A DNA stretch of 64,000 bases, taken from NCBI RefSeq assembly GCF_030813235.1, contig NZ_JAUSUB010000015.1, positions 62,001-126,000 of the forward strand, written 5' to 3'. The translations under genes and the position numbers were made by a program. Under the pieces are notes generated by a model. The model did not search any database, was not told the DNA's origin, and was given only the letters and a program-made list of their open reading frames with translations. Positions 51,680 to 59,603 of the stretch are shown here, piece after piece. The DNA comes from Cytobacillus purgationiresistens. Lineage in GTDB: Bacteria; Bacillota; Bacilli; Bacillales; Cytobacillaceae. Numbering within the stretch: position 1 is the stretch's first letter; each line of letters opens with the position of its first letter.

Positions 51680-51865
51680 TTGGAAGGAAATGAAGCAAAG
51701 GTAATGGAGTGGATTGATGATCACTTTGTTATGAATGAAATTAAGATTGAAGACTTTCCGTTTTTTCCTCATGGGAAATTAATACGAGATGAAAATGGAG
51801 AAACAATGGTTGTATTTTGGTGTGTGATTTATGGGCGTGTGGATTATCGTTTACAAGAAACGTAA
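51680..51865 (+). CDS. Small hypothetical ICE protein
   Basis: About 61 residues: E-G-N-E-A-K-V-M-E-W-I-D-D-H-F-V-M-N-E-I-K-I-E-D-F-P-F-F-P, then a C-terminal strand-rich part (ETMVVFWCVIYGRVDYRLQET). The frame is open from 51620, but the only good ribosome binding site is GGGGGTG eight bases before a TTG at 51680. It lies between the methyltransferase and orf23, as small hypothetical genes do in Tn916-like elements. Function unknown. Confidence 0.5.
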   Translation: MEGNEAKVMEWIDDHFVMNEIKIEDFPFFPHGKLIRDENGETMVVFWCVIYGRVDYRLQET

Positions 51866-51879
51866 GGAGTGATTGACAA

Positions 51880-51939
51880 ATGAAGATGTATTTTTCTCGT
51901 TCTCCTCCCTTCCGCCTTGCTTTCCATATGGATAAATAA
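51880..51939 (+). CDS. Possible leader peptide, 19 aa
   Basis: The ATG at 51880 has a GGAGTG site eight bases upstream and encodes M-K-M-Y-F-S-R-S-P-P-F-R-L-A-F-H-M-D-K, ending 30 bp before orf23. The spacing and signals suit a translated leader upstream of a conjugation operon. No obvious codon-biased attenuator pattern is present, but a Pro-Pro pair is there. Confidence 0.4.
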   Translation: MKMYFSRSPPFRLAFHMDK

Positions 51940-51969
51940 CCAAAAATTAAAACAAGAAAAGAGGTTTAT

Positions 51970-52287
51970 ATGATGGAATTAAAACATGTTGTTCCAAATA
52001 TGGAAAAAACGTTTGGAAATTTAGAATACGCAGGTGAAGGCAAAGTTGAACAGCGACGGATTAATGGACGCATGACCACTCTTTCTCGAAGCTATAATTT
52101 ATATTCCGATATTCAACGTGCAGATGATGTTGAGGTGATTCTCCCACAAGAAGCAGGAGAAAAATTCTTTGAACATGAAGAAAAAATAAAATTAGTCAAT
52201 GCAAGAATCACCGCAGAGGGTTATAAAATTGGAGAACGTGGTTTTACAAATTATATTTTACATGCGGATGATATGGTCAAATCATAA
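51970..52287 (+). CDS. orf23: YdcP/DUF961 family protein, Tn916 Orf23-like
   Basis: A 105-residue DUF961 protein of the Tn916 Orf23/YdcP family: M-E-K-T-F-G-N-L-E-Y-A-G-E, R-S-Y-N-L-Y-S-D-I-Q-R-A-D-D-V-E-V-I-L-P. These small cytosolic proteins, encoded at the start of the Tn916/ICEBs1 conjugation operon, are thought to assist relaxase processing or replication at oriT, as their ICEBs1 homologues (HelP-like) do; which it is here is inference. The start is ATG at 51970 after AGAGG. Its neighbour orf22 follows 12 bp later. Confidence 0.85.
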   Translation: MMELKHVVPNMEKTFGNLEYAGEGKVEQRRINGRMTTLSRSYNLYSDIQRADDVEVILPQEAGEKFFEHEEKIKLVNARITAEGYKIGERGFTNYILHADDMVKS

Positions 52288-52299
52288 GGAGGAAAAAAC

Positions 52300-52680
52300 A
52301 TGAGATTAGCACAAGGTATTGTCATTGATAAAGAAAAAACTTTTGGATTATTAAAATTCTCTGCATTACGACGTGAGGTTTTTCTACAAAATGAAGATGG
52401 TACGGTATCAACCGAGGTAAAAGAACGCACGTATGACTTAAAGTCTCGTGAACAAGGTCGCATGATTCAAGTGAGTATTCCTGCTTCCGTTCCCTTAAAA
52501 GAATTTGATTATAATGCAGAAGTAGAAATCATTAACCCTGTCGCCGATACGGTCGCAAATGCAACATTTCGTGGGGCAGATGTTGATTGGTACATTAAAG
52601 CAGATGATTTAGTTTTAAAGGGAAAAGCGACAATATCAACTAGTAGCGTTCCAAAGTCCACATCTAATAAAGAAAAATAA
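52300..52680 (+). CDS. orf22: YdcP/DUF961 family protein, Tn916 Orf22-like
   Basis: A 126-residue DUF961 protein: M-R-L-A-Q-G-I-V-I-D-K-E-K-T-F-G-L-L-K-F-S-A, Y-D-L-K-S-R-E-Q-G-R-M-I-Q-V-S-I-P-A, and a conserved middle V-A-N-A-T-F-R-G-A-D-V-D-W-Y. It is a paralogue of the preceding protein. Start supported by AAGGAGGAAAAAAC. Its stop TAA overlaps the ATG of orf21 by one base (TAATG), so the two are translationally coupled. Confidence 0.88.
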   Translation: MRLAQGIVIDKEKTFGLLKFSALRREVFLQNEDGTVSTEVKERTYDLKSREQGRMIQVSIPASVPLKEFDYNAEVEIINPVADTVANATFRGADVDWYIKADDLVLKGKATISTSSVPKSTSNKEK

Positions 52681-54020
52681 TGAAGACTTTTAGAAAACGA
52701 GGGAAACGAATTCGAGCGAGTGATGTGTCCCTCGTTTTTCAATTTGTATTCTTTAGACTGGTTGGTGTATGGCTCGCTTCCTTTATCCCTTTTCATCTGT
52801 CATTCTTACTTTCTACAACGTGGCAGCTTGATCTATTTCAAGCACACTTTATCAGTAGATATGGATTGATTTCATTGGTGATTAGTTTAGTGATGGTAGC
52901 TTGTTATATTTTTGTTTATTATCGCTATCGGTATGATCGTATCAGGCAAGTTATTCACCGTCAAAAACTCGCCAAAATGATTATGGAAAATGGTTGGTAT
53001 GAAACGAAACAAGTACAATCAGGTAGCTTCTTTAAGGACATACCAAATGGGAAAGCAAAAGATAAAATTAGTCACTTTCCTAAAATGTACTATCGGCTTG
53101 AAAAAGGATTGCTTCATATTCAAACAGAAATCACATTGGGTAAATATCAAGAGCAGTTACTAAACCTCGAAAATAAACTGGAAAGTGGTTTGTACTGTGA
53201 GTTGGTATCGAAAGAATTACATGATTCCTTTGTGGAATATATTTTGCTCTATGACACAATTAATAGTCGTATCTCTATTAATGAAGTCATTGCACAAAAT
53301 GGCAGCTTAAAGCTGATGGATGCGATGTATTGGGAATACGATAAGTTGCCGCATATGTTAATTGCTGGTGGAACTGGTGGTGGGAAAACGTATTTTATTC
53401 TCACGCTGATAGAAGCTTTATTAAAAACAGATGCAAAATTGTATATCCTAGACCCGAAAAATGCCGATTTAGCTGATCTAGCTACGGTTATGCCTAATGT
53501 GTATTATAAAAAGGAAGATATGATGATGTGTATTGACCAATTTTATGCTGATATGATGGCTCGTAGTGAAGAAATGAAACAGATGCCTAACTATAAAATT
53601 GGGGAAAACTATGCGTATTTAGGCTTATCTCCTCACTTTTTAGTTTTTGACGAGTACGTAGCATTTATGGAAATGCTTGCTTCTAAGGAAAATACTCTAG
53701 TCTTAACCAAACTGAAACAGATTGTCATGTTAGGACGTCAAGCAGGCTTCTTTCTTATCCTCGCTTGTCAACGGCCAGACGCAAAATATCTTGGGGATGG
53801 TATTCGAGATCAGTTTAATTTTCGGGTCGCTTTAGGGCGTATGAGTGAACTCGGATATGGAATGATGTTTGGAAGCGACGTACAAAAACAGTTTTTCTTA
53901 AAACAGATCAAAGGACGAGGATATGTTGATAAAGGCGATAATGTCATTTCAGAATTTTATACACCACTTGTCCCGAAAGAACATGACTTTTTAAACGAAA
54001 TTGCTAAACTAGCCCAATAA
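52680..54020 (+). CDS. orf21: FtsK/SpoIIIE-type coupling protein, Tn916 Orf21-like
   Basis: A 446-residue type IV coupling ATPase. Two N-terminal membrane helices (F-Q-F-V-F-F-R-L-V-G-V-W-L-A-S-F and the ISLVISLVMVACYIFVYYRY region) precede the motor domain with Walker A G-G-T-G-G-G-K-T-Y-F at about residue 235 and Walker B L-V-F-D-E-Y. Also clear are L-Y-I-L-D-P-K-N-A-D-L-A-D-L and the C-terminal R-V-A-L-G-R-M-S-E-L. It carries the relaxase-DNA complex to the mating channel. The overall order and sequence agree with Tn916 Orf21. Confidence 0.94.
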   Translation: MKTFRKRGKRIRASDVSLVFQFVFFRLVGVWLASFIPFHLSFLLSTTWQLDLFQAHFISRYGLISLVISLVMVACYIFVYYRYRYDRIRQVIHRQKLAKMIMENGWYETKQVQSGSFFKDIPNGKAKDKISHFPKMYYRLEKGLLHIQTEITLGKYQEQLLNLENKLESGLYCELVSKELHDSFVEYILLYDTINSRISINEVIAQNGSLKLMDAMYWEYDKLPHMLIAGGTGGGKTYFILTLIEALLKTDAKLYILDPKNADLADLATVMPNVYYKKEDMMMCIDQFYADMMARSEEMKQMPNYKIGENYAYLGLSPHFLVFDEYVAFMEMLASKENTLVLTKLKQIVMLGRQAGFFLILACQRPDAKYLGDGIRDQFNFRVALGRMSELGYGMMFGSDVQKQFFLKQIKGRGYVDKGDNVISEFYTPLVPKEHDFLNEIAKLAQ

Positions 54021-54185
54021 AGGCTGCACAGTGCGGCGGCGTGCGAAGCGAAAGCCGACGTGCTGGGCTAAGCCTGCGTGGCGATAGCCACGCCTTAACC
54101 CCCCATTTCTAACAGGGGGGTAGAAAAACAATAGGAAACTGTTCCAAAAGCCTATAACACCAGATGGCACAACGGTTTAGACCAT
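54021..54185. other. oriT: Origin of transfer region (oriT)
   Basis: Between orf21 and orf20, as in Tn916 and ICEBs1, are a GC-rich segment (54030-54070), a hairpin CGTGGC-gata-GCCACG (54077-54092) and the inverted repeat CCCCCC-atttctaaca-GGGGGG (54099-54120). The C6/TAACA/G6 arrangement matches what I remember of the ICEBs1/Tn916 oriT, where the relaxase nicks near the CTAACA-G6 border. It is not proven by sequence alone. Confidence 0.75.
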
Positions 54186-54191
54186 ATGAAG

Positions 54192-54229
54192 AAGATGTCA
54201 ACTTTTACCCTTTAGTTGACATCTTTTTT
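54192..54229 (+). terminator. Intrinsic terminator directly upstream of orf20
   Basis: AAGATGTCAACT / AGTTGACATCTT (54192-54203 and 54214-54225), followed by TTTT, ending a few bases before the orf20 ribosome binding site. Confidence 0.8.
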
Positions 54230-54246
54230 AGTTTGGAGGAATGCAT

Positions 54247-55443
54247 ATGAATCAAGTACCTTGGTATCAACAATTAAAAGAAAAACGATTGGAATACGGT
54301 GTATCGCAAAATAAACTGGCTGTTCATATTGGAATTTCAAGACAATATATTAGTGAAATCGAAACAGGAAAAGTAATCCCTTCCGATTCTTTACAAGTAG
54401 CTTTGTTTGATATTTTAGAGCAATTTAATCCAGATGCCCCACTGGAAATCTTATTTGATTATGTACGGATTCGCTTTTTAACGACAAATCCGAAGCCTGT
54501 CATTGAAGATATTTTGAAACTGAAAATGGAGTACATGTTACATGAAGATTATGCATTTTACTCCTATATGGAACAATACGTTTTTGGCGATATTGTCGTC
54601 ATGGTTTCTCCTGACGAAGACAAAGGTTGCTTACTTGAACTCAAAGGAAAAGGATGCAGACAATTTGAGAATTTCTTATTAGCACAGCAACGGACATGGT
54701 TCGATTTTTTTATGGACGTGTTTCGTATTGGTGGCGTATTCAAACGAATTGATCTTGCGATAAACGATAAGACAAGGATACTGGATATTCCGTTTCTAAC
54801 GGAAAAATGCCGTCGAGAAGAATGCATCTCTGTGTTTCGTAGTTTTAAAAGCTACCGTTCTGGTGAACTTGTACAGAGTGAAGAAAAACCTGACATGGGA
54901 AATACGTTATATATCGGTTCGTTAAAAAGTGATGTGTACTTTTGTACGTATGAGAAGGATTATGAACAATACGTGAAACATGGCACATCACTTGAAGATA
55001 CAGATGTGAAAAACCGTTTTGAAATCCGTTTGAAGAATGATCGTGCTTACCATGCGATTGTAGATTTAATGACATATGAAGATGCTGGACGAACTGCCTT
55101 TTCGATTATTAATCGGTATATTCGTTTCGTCGATAGAGATGAGGAAAAACGTCGTAGTAGTTGGAAAATAAATAAAGAATGGCAACGTTTTTTGGACTTG
55201 GGCGTGAATAGAAAAATCTCATTAACAACAAAACCTGAGCCATATACGTTTGAAAAGTCACTAAAGTGGCTTGCGCGACAAGTGGCCCCTACTTGGAAAC
55301 TAGCGACAAAGATAGATGAACTTAATCAAACGAGTGTAATTGAGGACATGTTGGAGCAGGTAGAGTTATCTGAACGTCATCAAAAGATACTCATGCAACA
55401 AACCATTCCGATAGAGAAAGTGATTCACATAACGAATGATTAA
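54247..55443 (+). CDS. mobT: Relaxase/replication initiator MobT, Tn916 Orf20-like
   Basis: A ~398-residue HTH-containing relaxase of the MobT/NicK (Rep_trans) family that nicks oriT and starts rolling-circle transfer and replication. Residues 1-60 are an XRE helix-turn-helix (L-G-V-S-Q-type: E-Y-G-V-S-Q-N-K-L-A-V-H-I-G-I-S-R-Q-Y-I-S-E-I-E-T). The initiation-factor domain follows (F-F-M-D-V-F-R-I-G-G-V-F-K-R-I-D-L-A-I-N-D). The start is ATG at 54247 (GGAGGA six bases before); an ATG at 54241 overlaps the Shine-Dalgarno and is less likely. oriT and a terminator are just upstream. Confidence 0.92.
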   Translation: MNQVPWYQQLKEKRLEYGVSQNKLAVHIGISRQYISEIETGKVIPSDSLQVALFDILEQFNPDAPLEILFDYVRIRFLTTNPKPVIEDILKLKMEYMLHEDYAFYSYMEQYVFGDIVVMVSPDEDKGCLLELKGKGCRQFENFLLAQQRTWFDFFMDVFRIGGVFKRIDLAINDKTRILDIPFLTEKCRREECISVFRSFKSYRSGELVQSEEKPDMGNTLYIGSLKSDVYFCTYEKDYEQYVKHGTSLEDTDVKNRFEIRLKNDRAYHAIVDLMTYEDAGRTAFSIINRYIRFVDRDEEKRRSSWKINKEWQRFLDLGVNRKISLTTKPEPYTFEKSLKWLARQVAPTWKLATKIDELNQTSVIEDMLEQVELSERHQKILMQQTIPIEKVIHITND

Positions 55444-55464
55444 TTGATGAAGGGAGAAATTCAA

Positions 55465-55686
55465 ATGAATTTTGGGCAAAATTTGTACAATTGGTTTCTT
55501 AGTAATGCACAATCTTTAGTATTAATGGCGATTGTCGTGATTGGCATTTATTTAGGCTTTAAACGAGAGTTTTCCAAACTAATCGGCTTTCTAATCATTT
55601 CTTTGGTTGCGGTGGGATTAGTCTTTAATGCGGCTGGAGTGAAAGATGTGTTGTTAAACCTATTTAACCGAATCATAGGGGCTTAA
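55465..55686 (+). CDS. orf19: TcpD-family membrane protein, Tn916 Orf19-like
   Basis: A 73-residue protein: N-F-G-Q-N-L-Y-N-W-F-L, TM1 (SLVLMAIVVIGIYLGF), a short basic loop K-R-E-F-S-K-L, TM2 (IGFLIISLVAVGLVF) and a C-terminal amphipathic end. It is a small conjugation-channel component of the TcpD type. The frame is open from 55444, but AAGGGAGA seven bases before the ATG at 55465 defines the start. It follows orf20 closely. Confidence 0.85.
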   Translation: MNFGQNLYNWFLSNAQSLVLMAIVVIGIYLGFKREFSKLIGFLIISLVAVGLVFNAAGVKDVLLNLFNRIIGA

Positions 55687-55723
55687 TTGTAACGTTTGTT
55701 TGTGGAAGATAGGTGGTTTTCTT

Positions 55724-55819
55724 ATGTTCTGCAAACAAATGTTGATCCAAACGGTAGTGCGGAAGGGATTAGCAGGCCTCATTTGTGTATCAGCAGATAA
55801 AATACTGCTGTTTTTTTAA
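55724..55819 (+). CDS. Possible 31-codon peptide in the orf19-ardA gap
   Basis: ATG at 55724, with AGGTGG nine or so bases upstream, encodes M-F-C-K-Q-M-L-I-Q-T-V-V-R-K-G-L-A-G-L-I and ends inside a hairpin. Its stop lies within the T-run of the terminator. It may be a chance ORF in a structured region. Confidence 0.25.
   Translation: MFCKQMLIQTVVRKGLAGLICVSADKILLFF
55791..55817 (+). terminator. Terminator-like hairpin upstream of ardA
   Basis: CAGCAG / CTGCTG (55791-55796 and 55805-55810), followed by T7. Confidence 0.6.
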
Positions 55820-55853
55820 GGCTATTTTTTTAATAAAAAGGATGTGAATTTCT

Positions 55854-56354
55854 ATGGAAATGCAAGTGTTTATAACGAATCTCGGTAAATATAATGAAGG
55901 AGAAGTAAATGGAGCATGGTTTTCTCCACCCATTGATTTTGAGGAAGTAAAAGAGCGTATCGGTTTAAATGGAGAGTATGAGGAATATGCTATTTTTGAT
56001 TATGATCTCCCTTTTGAAATTGGCGAATATACACCTATTTCCGAAGTGAACCGATTATGTGCAATGGTGGCAGAAATTGAGGGAACACCGCTTTATGATT
56101 CTCTTTCTGAAGTGCAAAATTATTGGTTTAATAGTATTGAAGAATTGCTAGAGAATCAAGATGATATTATGTATTATCCTGATTGTGAGGATATGGCAGA
56201 TGTTGCAAGGTATTTCGTAGAAGAAACAGGAGCACTTGGGGAAGTTCCTGCCAATCTACAAAACTATATTGATTATGAAGCTTTTGGACGTGACCTAGAA
56301 ATAAGCGGTAATTATCTAGTTACATCACATGGTGTATTTGAGTATCTTGGGTAA
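55854..56354 (+). CDS. ardA: Antirestriction protein ArdA, Tn916 Orf18-like
   Basis: A 166-residue, strongly acidic protein that mimics DNA and blocks type I restriction enzymes, protecting incoming single-stranded DNA after it becomes double-stranded. Characteristic blocks are V-F-I-T-N-L-G-K-Y-N-E-G-E-V-N-G-A-W-F-S-P-P, E-E-Y-A-I-F-D-Y-D-L-P-F, and E-D-M-A-D-V-A-R-Y-F-V-E-E-T. It sits in the orf18 slot of the Tn916-type order. A ribosome binding site (AAGGATG) precedes it. With the C5 methyltransferase at the left end, the element carries two separate anti-restriction functions. Confidence 0.95.
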   Translation: MEMQVFITNLGKYNEGEVNGAWFSPPIDFEEVKERIGLNGEYEEYAIFDYDLPFEIGEYTPISEVNRLCAMVAEIEGTPLYDSLSEVQNYWFNSIEELLENQDDIMYYPDCEDMADVARYFVEETGALGEVPANLQNYIDYEAFGRDLEISGNYLVTSHGVFEYLG

Positions 56355-56373
56355 ATAAATATGTTATAAAACT

Positions 56374-56412
56374 GTGAAACAGTCTGTCTATATGCAGGCT
56401 GTTTCACTTTTT
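56374..56412 (+). terminator. Terminator-like hairpin after ardA
   Basis: GTGAAACAG / CTGTTTCAC (56374-56382 and 56399-56407), followed by TTTTT. Confidence 0.65.
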
Positions 56413-56425
56413 GAAAGGAGAACGT

Positions 56426-56818
56426 ATGAAAAAATTAAAAAGCTATACCCGAATTTGGTCAGTTGAAAAAGTGATTTATGCCATTAATGATTTTCGTCTA
56501 CCTTTTCCCGTCACATTCAATCAAATGTCATGGTTTGTACTTTCGCTCTTAGTTGTCATGTTGTTAGGGAATTTTCCTCCACTTTCTTTGATTGATGGAG
56601 TGTTATTAAAATATGTCGGAATTCCAGTTTGTTTGACTTGGTTTATGAGTCAAAAGACATTTGATGGCAAAAAGCCGTATAGCTTTCTCAAGTCTGTATT
56701 GACCTATTGGTTTCGATCTAAGGTTACGTATGCAGGAAAACCTATCAAACTACAACGTGTGAAAGTAAATGAAAATATCACTGCTGTTAGGAGTGAAGTC
56801 CATGCGTTATCCGATTAA
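56426..56818 (+). CDS. orf17: TcpE-family conjugal transfer membrane protein, Tn916 Orf17-like
   Basis: A ~130-residue inner-membrane protein: Y-T-R-I-W-S-V-E-K-V-I-Y-A-I-N-D-F, TM1 (QMSWFVLSLLVVMLLG), a loop, TM2 (LKYVGIPVCLTWFMSQ) and a basic C-terminal part. TcpE is part of the mating channel and helps place the VirB4-type ATPase. The start ATG at 56426 follows AAAGGAGAACG. It overlaps the following orf16 by 17 bp, which argues for coupled expression. Confidence 0.85.
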   Translation: MKKLKSYTRIWSVEKVIYAINDFRLPFPVTFNQMSWFVLSLLVVMLLGNFPPLSLIDGVLLKYVGIPVCLTWFMSQKTFDGKKPYSFLKSVLTYWFRSKVTYAGKPIKLQRVKVNENITAVRSEVHALSD

Positions 56819-58884
56819 ATATCTTGAAAATAATCTAGTTTTCAATCATGATGGTGAATGTTTTGCGTATTATGAGTTGTTGCCATATAATTATTCCTTT
56901 TTATCGGAGGATGAGAAAATACAAGTGCATGGCCACTTTCGTCAATTAATTGCACAGAATCAAGACGGCAAAATTCATGCCTTACAGATTAGTACCGCAA
57001 GCAGTATTCGTTCGGTACAGGAAAGAAGTAAAGAATTAGTGTCGGGGCGTTTACAAGACGTCGCTTATGAACGTATAGACGATCAAACAGAAGCCCTTGT
57101 TTCCATGATTGGCGAACATCAAGTGGATTACCGTTTCTTTATCGGTTTTAAGCTACTCTTGAATGAAGAAGAAGTCAATATGAAATCAATGGGGAAAAAT
57201 ATTAAAAACTCACTATCTTCATTTGTCCGTGATGTAAACCACCACCTGATGGGAGATTTTGTCTCGATGCCCCATGATGAAATGAGACGTTTCTCTAAAA
57301 TGGAATCTTTATTACAAAACAAAATATCTAGGCGTTTTAAAGTACGCCCTCTAGATAAAAATGATTTTGGCTATCTGATTCAACATCTTCATGGACAAAC
57401 AGGAATTGCTTATGACGAATATGATTATGCTCTTCCTTTAAAAAAGTTAAAAAAGGAAACATTGGTCAAGCGCTATGACATCATTAAACCAACTCGTAGT
57501 CTGATCGAGGAAAACCAACGTTATTTAAAAATCGAACAGGAAGAACAAACCACGTATGTGGCATACTTTACGATTAATTCCATTGTCGGTGATCTTGAGT
57601 TTCCATCAGATGAAATTTTTTACTATCAACAACAGCAATTCACTTTTCCGATTGATACGTCCATGAATGTAGAAATAGTCACCAATAAAAAAGCCTTGTC
57701 TACGGTGCGGAATAAGAAAAAGGAGTTAAAGGATTTAGATAACCATGCCTGGGAATCCGATAACGAAACAGGAAGCAATGTCATCGACGCATTAGAACAA
57801 GTGAATGAATTAGAAGATGTGCTCGACCAAACGAAAGAATCGATGTATAAATTAAGCTATGTTATTCGAGTTTCTGCTTCTAATTCGGACGAACTTAAAC
57901 AGCGTTGTAATGAGGTAAAAGATTTTTATGATGATTTAAACGTAAAACTTGTTCGTCCATTTGGAGATATGATCGGTTTACACAGTGAATTTATTCCAGC
58001 CAGCAAACGCTATATGAATGATTACATTCAGTACGTTACATCCGACTTTTTAGCTGGGCTTGGATTTGGGGCTACACAAATGCTTGGTGAAACAGAAGGG
58101 ATTTATTTTGGCTATAACTTGGATACGGGAAGAAATGTCTATCTCAACCCTAGCTTAGCTAGTCAAGGGGTTAAAGGTTCGGTCACAAATGCCTTAGCTT
58201 CTGCTTTCTTAGGTTCACTTGGTGGTGGGAAATCTTTTTCCAACAATCTACTAGTCTATTATGCGGTTCTTTTTGGAGGACAAGCACTCATTGTTGATCC
58301 AAAGGCAGAACGGGGAAACTGGAAAGAAACGTTGCCTGAAATTGCTCATGAGATCAATATTGTAAATTTAACAAGTGATGATTCCAACAAAGGATTACTT
58401 GATCCTTTTGTCATTATGAAAAAGAAAAAGGATTCGGAAAGTCTTGCGATTGATATTCTTACCTTTCTCACAGGTATATCGAGTCGAGATGGAGAAAAAT
58501 TTCCTGTATTACGACGCGCAATTCGTGCGGTCAGTCAACAAGAGGAACGTGGGTTACTTCTTGTTATCCAGGAACTTAGAAGTGATCCGAATCCATTAGC
58601 TGGACCGATTGCAAATCATATTGAAAGTTTTACAGATTATGATTTTGCTCACCTTCTGTTTTCAGATGGAACGGTGAAAAACTCGATTAGTTTAGAAAAA
58701 CAGTTAAACATTATTCAAGTGGCAGATTTAGTGTTACCAGATGCAGAAACGAGTTTTGAAGAATATACAACGATGGAACTGCTTAGTGTTGCGTTGTTAA
58801 TTGTTATCTCTACGTTCGCATTAGATTTTATTCATTCTGACCGCAGTATATTTAAAATTGTTGATTTGGATGAAGCTTGGAGCT
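56802..58884 (+). CDS. orf16: VirB4-like conjugation ATPase, Tn916 Orf16-like: exon 1
   Basis: The 5' 694 codons of an 818-codon ATPase that powers the transfer channel. The start ATG at 56802 follows TTAGGAGTGAAG; the N-terminal part binds TcpE and the channel. The Walker A motif is L-G-S-L-G-G-G-K-S-F-S and Walker B is I-V-D-L-D-E-A-W-S. The exon ends after the first base of the Phe codon (T at 58884), directly after Walker B, where the group II intron begins. Translating through the intron gives only a short run to a stop at 58938-58940, so no functional ATPase is made unless the RNA splices. Confidence 0.92.
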
Positions 58885-59603
58885 GTGCGAAACGTTCGCA
58901 ATTGAAAAGATTGCGCACATTCTCGAAGATAGCTGCTTAAAAGCAGTTAATTAAAAAGAAGAATGGAGAACTCTTAACTTGAGAAGTGGAATGAAGGAGT
59001 AACGCCCTGAAACGCTTCCTCTAATCCTCCGACATGCAGTTATCTTGTGCAAAGAACTCTGTATGAAGCTCGGTGAAGTCGGCAGAAAATTACCGAATTA
59101 AATGTTTCATCATTTAACGAAAGTGTCCTAGAGGTAGGATATGTAGTTGATATGCCGGGAGTCATTAAAAACAGAATATGGTGAGAATGTTCCCGAAGGA
59201 ACTGACGAACTGGCGAATGTACGCTCTGAAGGCTAACATGCAGAAATGTATGTATGACAGGCTTGAGGATAAGTAAGAATATGCACCTATGAAAGTCCTT
59301 GATGTGTTATAGGCACATGATAAGTCTGTGGGGTAAAGTCAGCACCTAACCTCTGTATTGATAAAGTTAAGGGAACGTTGAAAGCTAAAGACGTGAAGGT
59401 AAGCATAACCAGTGAAGCGTTGAAAAGGAAAGCATAACTTTTCTTAATCTTTAGTGAGAGTAGTGGCATGACCGTAGATGATTCTGTAATGGAATCGGAG
59501 GAACAGCCACAAGTCATTTATTTATTGAATAAAACTTAATCACTACTCATGGATTCTAGTAGGACTAAAAAGGTCACGAATCTGACGAGAGGAGTGATAG
59601 ACC

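Larger units (their letters stand above)
55687..55853. other. Intergenic region downstream of orf19: possible single-strand origin
   Basis: It contains inverted repeats (TTTGTTTG with CAAACAAA; CAGCAG-N8-CTGCTG followed by a T-run) between relaxase/orf19 and ardA. Rolling-circle elements keep a single-strand origin near their relaxase gene. This is a guess from position and dyads only. Confidence 0.25.

Noticed and set aside
58885..58940. VirB4 stop at 58940 as a natural gene end
   Set aside because: The last 18 codons come from intron sequence; the family's C-terminus resumes in frame only after the intron.
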